Source: Synechococcales cyanobacterium 340R_concoct_173_sub (GTDB lineage: Bacteria; Cyanobacteriota; Cyanobacteriia; Leptolyngbyales; Leptolyngbyaceae). Taken from it: DNA of 20,254 nt. Shown here one piece after another: positions 15,840 through 20,254 of this stretch. Positions within the stretch are counted from its first letter, which is position 1. The number at the start of each line of letters is the position of its first letter. Where the stretch lies: positions 1 to 20,254 of the forward strand of contig JANXNM010000065.1 in assembly GCA_025354065.1 (NCBI GenBank). The letters are read 5' to 3'. A program made the position numbers and the translations under genes. The notes under the pieces are model-generated. The model had not been told where the DNA came from and did not search any database. It worked only from the letters and a program-made list of their open reading frames with translations.

Positions 15840-15960
15840 AAGAACTGCTGGGTGGATATCAGGACGGGAGCGAGTGATGAAGGACAAGCTGATTGAGTAC
15901 AAGCCGAGCAGCATGGACTAGATTCGCTAGAAATTTATGACTGTAAATGGAGTAACCCAA

Positions 15961-16983
15961 ATGAATACACAGGCGTTGATAGAAATTACAAAAACCTTGG
16001 TCGCAAGCAACAAGGGAATACTAGCAATGGATGAAAGCAATCCCACTTGCAACAAACGATTTGCTAAGTTGGGAATTCCTCAGACTGAGGACTATCGACG
16101 CGCCTATCGAGAGTTAATTGTCACCACACCCAATCTTGGGGATTACCTTAGTGGCGCGATCCTGTTTGATGAGACTATCCGCCAGAACAAGCAAGACGGT
16201 ACTCCCTTGGTTCGAGTTGTCATCGATGCGGGAATCATTCCTGGTATCAAAGTTGACAATGGTGCTCAGGATATGGCGGGTCATCCCGAAGAAAAAATTA
16301 CTGAAGGACTGGATGGATTGCGCGATCGTCTTCATGAGTATGCGCAAATGGGCGCTCGTTTTGCTAAGTGGCGGGCAATCATTACGATCGGCGATCGCAT
16401 TCCTAGTAGAGCTTGCATTGAGGCTAATGCCCAGACCCTTGCTCTGTATGCAGCGTTGTGTCAGGAAGCTGGGTTAGTGCCGATCGTCGAGCCAGAAGTA
16501 CTGATGGACGGATCCCATACATTAGAGCGCTGTGGGGAGGTGACGGCGGAAGTTTTGCAAACACTTTTTGCTCAGTTATATAGACAAAGGGTGTTTCTGG
16601 AAGGCATGATCTTAAAGTCCAGTATGGTTCTGTCAGGATTGACTTGTTCCCAGCAAGAATCGGTAGATAATGTGGCTGATGCAACGGTGCAGTGTCTTCT
16701 GCGATCGGTTCCTGCATCCGTTGGGGGGGTTGCGTTCTTGTCGGGCGGACAATCTGCCGAATTAGCCTCAATGCATTTGAATGCGATGAATCTTAGATTC
16801 AAATCAAGAGTTCCTTGGGCTTTGACGTTTTCTTTTGCCCGCGCCATCCAGCAACCAGCGTTGGAACTTTGGCAAGGCAAAGACTCTCAAGTATTAGAAG
16901 CACAGCAGGCTTTATTACATCAAGCTAAATGTAATTGGGCAGCGTGTCAGGGTGAATACAAGTCGCCGACAGAAGGGACATGA
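15961..16983 (+). CDS. Class I fructose-bisphosphate aldolase
   Basis: A 340-residue Schiff-base aldolase of normal class I length. It joins dihydroxyacetone phosphate to glyceraldehyde 3-phosphate; class I enzymes often also use erythrose 4-phosphate to make sedoheptulose 1,7-bisphosphate. Residues from ATG 15961: GILAMDESNPTC with Asp24, PGIKVDNG with Lys97, AKWR with Lys136/Arg138, VEPEVL with Glu178, Schiff-base Lys219 in EGMILKSSMVLSG, FLSGGQS, and TFSFARAIQ with Arg294. The usual KPNM after the lysine is KSSM here. A start at 15937 is possible, but GGAG lies 9 nt before ATG 15961 and the family begins there. Its TGA overlaps the ATG of the phosphatase (ATGA), indicating translational coupling. 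Confidence 0.94.
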   Translation: MNTQALIEITKTLVASNKGILAMDESNPTCNKRFAKLGIPQTEDYRRAYRELIVTTPNLGDYLSGAILFDETIRQNKQDGTPLVRVVIDAGIIPGIKVDNGAQDMAGHPEEKITEGLDGLRDRLHEYAQMGARFAKWRAIITIGDRIPSRACIEANAQTLALYAALCQEAGLVPIVEPEVLMDGSHTLERCGEVTAEVLQTLFAQLYRQRVFLEGMILKSSMVLSGLTCSQQESVDNVADATVQCLLRSVPASVGGVAFLSGGQSAELASMHLNAMNLRFKSRVPWALTFSFARAIQQPALELWQGKDSQVLEAQQALLHQAKCNWAACQGEYKSPTEGT

Positions 16984-17588
16984 GCGTGAGCACAAATCTT
17001 TCTGCCCTCTTACGACTTTACCTGATTCGGCACGGCGAAACTGAGTGGGCGCTTGACCGTCGGCACACGGGTCTTACAGACATCCCATTGACTAAGAATG
17101 GCGAGAATGAAGCCCGATTACTAGGCAAACATCTGCGGGATATTCAGTTTGCCCAAGTGCTGACCTCTCCGCTCCAACGTGCTCAACAAACCTGTAGCTT
17201 GGTCGGACTAGATCAGGTTCCGAAAATTGAATCAGATCTGACCGAATGGGACTACGGCGATTACGAAGGCAAGCGCTCTGTGGATATCTGTAAAGAACGC
17301 CCGGATTGGAGTATTTTTCGGGACGGTTGCCCCCATGGTGAAATGCCCGCCCAAATTTCTGCCCGTGCCGATCGGCTCCTCGATCGGCTGGGCAAGCTGG
17401 ATGGCAATATTGCTCTTTTTTCGCACGGTCACTTCGGTAGCGTTCTGGCGGTACGCTGGATCGGGCTAGCGGTAGTTGAAGCGGAGCATTTCCCCTTAGG
17501 CACAGCGTCGGTCAGCCTTCTTACCTTCAACTCCCATTACCCCACAGTGCCGGTCATCGCGTTGTGGAATGCTGCCCCCCAATTTTAG
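16980..17588 (+). CDS. Histidine phosphatase, Shb17-like (candidate SBPase/FBPase)
   Basis: A 202-residue cytosolic histidine phosphatase. The phosphohistidine motif is LIRHGETEW (His18), with Arg67 (SPLQRAQQT), acid Glu89 and the second His in FSHGHFG (149-151). Apart from the general motif, it shares with yeast Shb17, recalled from memory, HTGLTDIPLT, LTEWDYGDYEG and the unusual IFRDGCPHGE. Shb17 dephosphorylates sedoheptulose 1,7-bisphosphate. The ATGA overlap with an aldolase that can make that substrate supports a sugar-bisphosphatase role rather than phosphoglycerate mutase. The exact substrate is inferred. It lacks the longer C-terminal part of Shb17. An alternative is a generic sugar-phosphate phosphatase. 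Confidence 0.85.
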   Translation: MSVSTNLSALLRLYLIRHGETEWALDRRHTGLTDIPLTKNGENEARLLGKHLRDIQFAQVLTSPLQRAQQTCSLVGLDQVPKIESDLTEWDYGDYEGKRSVDICKERPDWSIFRDGCPHGEMPAQISARADRLLDRLGKLDGNIALFSHGHFGSVLAVRWIGLAVVEAEHFPLGTASVSLLTFNSHYPTVPVIALWNAAPQF

Positions 17589-17619
17589 AGTCATTGACCT
17601 TCAGTGATGGATTACTTCA

Positions 17620-17811
17620 GTGGTGGACCTTAGTGCATGGGTCTATGATAATGTGCCTGTAATCCACACTGAGTTAGCAAATTGTCCAGACTGGCTATCG
17701 TTATCAGTAATGGTCAATGGAGAAAATTTTCGGCTCGATCGCGGTGACATTTTGGGCGTTGCTGATTTAGAGGATGAAGAAATCTCTCCAAGTACCGGAA
17801 AATCGTTCTAA
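17620..17811 (+). CDS. Hypothetical 63-residue protein (doubtful)
   Basis: A GTG-initiated frame reads VDLSAWVYDNVPVIHTEL, NCPDWLSLSVMVNG, LDRGDILGVADLEDEEIS. It is acidic, with no signal peptide or membrane segment, and I recognise no family. The upstream bases lack a clear Shine-Dalgarno. It sits 31 bp after the phosphatase stop on the same strand and just before a frameshifted gene, so it may be the debris of a larger gene or a small cotranscribed protein. Confidence 0.35.
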   Translation: MVDLSAWVYDNVPVIHTELANCPDWLSLSVMVNGENFRLDRGDILGVADLEDEEISPSTGKSF

Positions 17812-17849
17812 AGTTCTAGTGCTCATACCATAAATCAGCAACGCCCACT

Positions 17850-18259
17850 AATGGCCTGCGCGATCGGTTAAACGATATCGATACTCGCCTATCATCGATC
17901 AAAACCACCATAGAGTCTGCCCCAAAGGAAACTCAAGCGGTGGTGGAAGCTAAATTGCATGAAGTGAAAGCAAATCTAGATACAAAGCGCCATGAATTTG
18001 CAACATATCGAGCCAATCTTCTGGAACTAGCGGAAGAAAAGCAAACTGAAATCCAGTCGAAGGTTGAAGAGTGGAAGACAAAGCGACAAGTCGGAGAACT
18101 GAACCGTCGTGCCGAACGCGCCGAACACTATTGCAGCTAGTTGTGTCCTTGTCTATGGCTGCGGTCGATGAAGCAGAAGAGTCAATTTTAGAAGCGATAA
18201 CGGCTAGATTAGATGCCGATAAAGTGAAATTAGCTGATAAATTGACAGTAGCTTCATAG
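17850..18259 (+). pseudogene. Frameshifted coiled-coil protein gene
   Basis: Two overlapping frames together make one helical protein. Frame 1 is open from after TAG 17817 and from about 17850 reads LRDRLNDIDTRLSSIKTTIE, then AKLHEVKANLDTKRHEFATY, then RRAERAEHYCS, stopping at TAG 18138-18140. Frame 2 continues with VVSLSMAAVDEAEESILEAI and TARLDADKVKLADKLTVAS to TAG at 18257-18259. The joined sequence fits the cyanobacterial pattern of a long coiled coil ending in RAxRAExY...A-DEAEEAxLEAIxARLxA. A single-base loss near 18131-18140 explains the break. Frame 1 has no ATG, only GTG 17940. The function of intact relatives is unknown to me. It could be a sequencing error in a real gene. Confidence 0.7.
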
Positions 18260-18310
18260 TTGTAGCAAGATAGTTAGTCAGTGTTTGAAAAATCGAAGAT
18301 TATAACTTGA

Positions 18311-18447
18311 GACCCGATCCCCCATAGTCCCTCCGCCCTTTGCTTGCGCAACGCTCCGCGAACGGGCAGGCTACGCCACAAAAAATGGGGAACAAGAAAA
18401 TATAATTCTTAGTCCTTCTTATTAAGGGGAATTTAGGGGAGCGGGCC
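18311..18447. mobile_element. MITE-like palindromic repeat element
   Basis: The ends GACCCGATCCCC (18311-18322) and GGGGAGCGGGCC (18436-18447) are inverted repeats matching at 10 of 12, with weaker complementarity (CCCCATAGTCCC against GGGGAATTTAGGGG) continuing inward. The core holds a G/C-rich segment (18341-18377, GCTTGCGCAACGCTCCGCGA and on to GGGCAGGCTACGCC) typical of cyanobacterial short interspersed repeats. No coding frame is present. It fills most of the 257-bp gap before the eRF1-like gene. Confidence 0.6.
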
Positions 18448-18516
18448 TTTTAACGCAACGAAAGAACTTCTTAAACCTTCTCTAATAGTCTCAAATATTT
18501 AATCAAGGAGAACATA

Positions 18517-19212
18517 ATGGATGTCCAAATGTCGAAGGTCCATCAAACTACCTACAAGGCAATCTTTCAACACCCAGCCGCCCGAAATCTTCAGTGGCGT
18601 GACGTGCGATCGATGCTCAATTCAATCGCTGATGTGGAGGAAGAGCATAATGGCCATTTGGTATTTACGCGGCATGGTGAGAAGCTGACCCTTCATCCGC
18701 CAAAGAACAAAGATTTATCCGATATTGAGGATCTGATGAAAATTCGTCATTTCCTAGAACGATCGGTGGTTCCCTCATCGTCGGTTGCTGGCGAGGGTAA
18801 GCATTTACTGGTTGTAATTGATCATCGTGAAGCGAGGATTTATCAGACAGAACTGCATGGTGAAGTGCCCCAACGAATCGTACCTTACGATCCCTCAGGT
18901 TCATATCGGCACCTCCACTATGTTGGTAATGAGGCCGATGGTCATCAACGACAACCAGAACTCAAGTCTTTTTATGAGGCGATCGTAGAGCGACTGATTG
19001 GGGCAGAAAAGATTTTAATTTTTGGTAGTTCAACTGGAGCTAGCAGCGCCATGGAACAACTGATGCTCAATCTCACTAAAAATCATCCCGATTTGGCGAA
19101 TAAAGTCATTGGTTCAGTGACGGTCGATGAACAGCATAGGACTGAAGATCAGTTACTTGCACAGGCGCGGGAGTTTTACAGGGCCAGCGAACTTCAAAAT
19201 GCTGACGACTGA
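18517..19212 (+). CDS. HicA-like / eRF1-like (baeRF-type) two-domain protein
   Basis: A 231-residue cytosolic protein with two parts. Residues 14-66 (FQHPAARNLQWRDVRSMLNS, EEEHNGHLVFTRHGEKLTLHPP) have the helix-strand-strand layout and conserved 'H-g-hlvf-r-G' pattern of HicA-like double-stranded-RNA-binding folds. Residues 95-225 (KHLLVVIDHREARIYQTELHG, RLIGAEKILIFGSSTGASSAM, GSVTVDEQHRTEDQLLAQAREFY) resemble domain 3 of eukaryotic-type release factor eRF1, as in bacterial 'host attachment' or baeRF proteins. A ribosome- or RNA-linked stress role is plausible but inferred. AAGGAG lies 7 nt before ATG 18517, a very good start. It stands alone on the plus strand between a MITE-like element and a secreted-protein gene. 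Confidence 0.6.
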   Translation: MDVQMSKVHQTTYKAIFQHPAARNLQWRDVRSMLNSIADVEEEHNGHLVFTRHGEKLTLHPPKNKDLSDIEDLMKIRHFLERSVVPSSSVAGEGKHLLVVIDHREARIYQTELHGEVPQRIVPYDPSGSYRHLHYVGNEADGHQRQPELKSFYEAIVERLIGAEKILIFGSSTGASSAMEQLMLNLTKNHPDLANKVIGSVTVDEQHRTEDQLLAQAREFYRASELQNADD

Positions 19213-19273
19213 TAACGACCCGTGTGAGTGGGATCTATTCAAATCAATTCCTTCGATTAGTTCTCCCGGCAAG

Positions 19274-19299
19274 ACAGTATTTGAGGAGATAAATACTGT
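19274..19299. repeat. Hairpin with a Shine-Dalgarno-like loop
   Basis: ACAGTATTT (19274-19282) and AAATACTGT (19291-19299) pair perfectly over 9 bp. The 8-nt loop GAGGAGAT contains a GAGGAG sequence. It lies 62 bp after the eRF1-like gene and 31 bp before the secreted-protein start. No T-run follows, so it is more likely a 5'-leader hairpin or operator than a terminator. Confidence 0.55.
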
Positions 19300-19329
19300 T
19301 CCGAGTAACGTTTTAATTTCAAAAAAAAC

Positions 19330-19707
19330 ATGAAAACATTATTAACAAAGTTTGCATTGCTCTTTGCTCTACCGATCGGTGCCTTCGCTAATTTTTCCTT
19401 ACCTGCCTCTGCTGATTCGACGGCTGACCTCATCCTCAGCTTGCGATGCCAGGGTGGCTACGACATCAATGTTTGGAAGACTTACGCTTCCGGTGAACTG
19501 CTCTATCGATCGACGGGTAACAGCGGTGATTTAAGTTTGAGTGGAGGAACAAGCCAAGCTACAGAAGGCGTTCGAGTGTATCGGTTTTGGAATGATAACT
19601 ATCAATATTGGGTGTGGGATGGCACGCTGGATAGCTCGAAAGCTGGAACTTTAGAGGTATATCAAAACAATCGTATCTTGATGAAACGATCCTGTGCACA
19701 AAGATAA
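19330..19707 (+). CDS. Small secreted protein of unknown function
   Basis: A 125-residue protein with a clear signal peptide: basic MKTLLTK, a hydrophobic core to about residue 20, then SLPASA with probable cleavage after Ala28. The mature part of about 97 residues is Ser/Gly/Tyr/Trp-rich with two cysteines (Cys40 and Cys122), which would pair as a disulfide in the periplasm or outside. It looks like a compact beta-rich domain (YDINVWKTYASGELLYRST, VYRFWNDNYQYWVWDGTLDS). I do not recognise the family. There is no Shine-Dalgarno directly before ATG 19330, only an A-rich stretch. The hairpin at 19274-19299 could regulate it. A strong terminator follows 53 bp after the stop. Confidence 0.7.
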   Translation: MKTLLTKFALLFALPIGAFANFSLPASADSTADLILSLRCQGGYDINVWKTYASGELLYRSTGNSGDLSLSGGTSQATEGVRVYRFWNDNYQYWVWDGTLDSSKAGTLEVYQNNRILMKRSCAQR

Positions 19708-19760
19708 ATTACATAGAACAGATTATGTATCTTTTGAAACTCATTGAGAGTGAAGATCTT

Positions 19761-19800
19761 AATTTCCGATCGCAAAATAAAACGATCGGAAATTTTGTTT
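19761..19800 (+). terminator. Rho-independent terminator after the secreted-protein gene
   Basis: AATTTCCGATCG (19761-19772) and CGATCGGAAATT (19783-19794) pair over 12 bp, with a 10-nt A-rich loop and a TTGTTT tail. The stem is nearly symmetrical, so it could also stop transcription from the other side. Confidence 0.8.
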
Positions 19801-19866
19801 CTAAATCAATGTCTGATTGCACAGGTGAAGATATTGTACAAAGCTTAAATACCCTGTAGAAGAAGT

Positions 19867-20007
19867 ATGCCTAATATAGTCAGTCAGCAGATTTTACTCA
19901 AGCGTTACCCAACTGGAGCACCAACAGAGCAAGATTTTACCTGTGTTGAAACTGCCATTTCCAAGTTGGGTGATGGCAAAGTACTTAACCGGACTATTTA
20001 CCTTTGA
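19867..20007 (+). pseudogene. 5' fragment of CurA-type NADP-dependent oxidoreductase
   Basis: ATG 19867 opens a 46-codon frame (MPNIVSQQILLKRYPTGAPT, VETAISKLGDGKVLNRTIYL) that stops at TGA 20005-20007. The family (zinc-independent MDR; curcumin/prostaglandin reductase type) begins with QQILLxxRPTGxPT, then VETPIPxPGxGQVLxRTIYL, followed by SLDPYMRGRM. Homology breaks exactly after RTIYL, where sequence from a transposase in the opposite orientation begins. The rest of the enzyme (over 280 residues) is absent from the window and may lie beyond the insertion. AGAAG lies just before the ATG, so a truncated peptide might still be made. It is non-functional as an enzyme. Confidence 0.8.
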
Positions 20008-20254
20008 TTCAACACTCGCACTACAGGTATTTTTGAGCGCTTGGGAGTCAACGATGATTAAGGTGGTCCATTTAGCTTTTTTTTAACTGTGTATGTGTTG
20101 CCTGATGGAGCAGGGTCATTAGTTTCTCAATAGCACCCGCCGCGCGCCATTGTTTGTAGTGCCAATAGACGGTTGAATAGGGAGGAAGATCTTTCGGTAA
20201 GTCTCCCCAACTACAGCCATTTTTGAGTTGATAGAGAACGCCATCTAGAAGTTC
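20003..20254 (-). pseudogene. IS5-family transposase fragment, truncated and frameshifted
   Basis: The minus strand enters the window in frame and reads ELLDGVLYQLKNGCSWGDLP, KDLPPYSTVYWHYKQWRAAG, HQATHTQLKKS and TAA at 20074-20072. This is the DUF4096-type N-terminal domain of IS5-family transposases. In another frame it continues AKWTTLIIVDSQALKNTCSASVESK, the start of the DDE domain with its first Asp. The shift lies at a run of eight A (plus-strand T 20077-20084); seven A would restore one frame, and some IS5 relatives join two frames at such runs. After VESK (about 20003) family similarity stops at the curA-like fragment, so the catalytic domain is mostly gone. The N-terminus and one IS end lie outside the window. 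Confidence 0.85.

Noticed and set aside
15840..15930. Short frames between the OYE and aldolase genes
   Set aside because: At most 14 codons, no conserved features; treated as ordinary spacer.
16114..16880. Several open frames of 77-119 codons overlapping the aldolase gene
   Set aside because: All lie in alternative frames of a well-supported aldolase with intact catalytic residues.

Overview
The window looks like a chromosomal segment of a cyanobacterium. The octamer GCGATCGC (HIP1) and shorter GCGATCG/CGATCG forms occur throughout genes and spacers, and the gene content fits: a cyanobacterial-type LysR regulator, a multi-PAS sensor kinase, and a phosphoketolase next to an acetate kinase. 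The genus cannot be named from the sequence alone.

Layout. 1-1490 (minus strand): 5' part of malQ preceded by a CmpR-like LysR regulator gene, with a palindromic putative operator at 1574-1597. 1770-2519 (+): rsmE. 2587-4478: an accessory patch of two toxin-antitoxin modules and a decayed ABC-transporter ATPase. The first module has an intact RelE/ParE-like toxin but an antitoxin with an in-frame amber codon; the second is an intact ParD-like/ParE-like pair. The patch also holds a compact structured element and a dispersed repeat present on both sides of the second module. 4671-7796 (+): a 1041-residue histidine kinase with a degenerate receiver domain and five PAS domains.

8065-12399 (minus strand): usp, xfp (phosphoketolase) and ackA, in that transcription order. 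A diverged 45-bp tandem duplication lies between usp and xfp. 12731-13760 (minus strand): a two-repeat CsbD protein and a YflT-like glycine-zipper stress protein. 14059-17588 (+): a small iron-permease-family membrane protein, an Old Yellow Enzyme, a class I fructose-bisphosphate aldolase, and a histidine phosphatase that overlaps the aldolase by ATGA and resembles yeast Shb17 (sedoheptulose-bisphosphatase).

17620-20254: a doubtful small ORF, a frameshifted coiled-coil gene, a MITE-like repeat, a protein with a HicA-like N-terminus and an eRF1-like C-terminus, and a small secreted protein followed by a strong terminator. The window ends with a CurA-type oxidoreductase gene cut after 46 codons at its junction with a truncated IS5-family transposase.

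How it fits together. Most of 8-19 kb reads as a stress and fermentation island. Phosphoketolase and acetate kinase make acetyl phosphate, acetate and ATP from sugar phosphates. The aldolase and Shb17-like phosphatase could regenerate sedoheptulose 7-phosphate or fructose 6-phosphate, so the four enzymes plus transketolase could form a phosphoketolase (non-oxidative-glycolysis-like) cycle. Usp, CsbD, YflT-like, OYE and eRF1-like proteins are typical stress companions. At least five decayed genes (antitoxin, ABC ATPase, coiled-coil protein, curA-like, transposase) show that the edges of the island are in flux.
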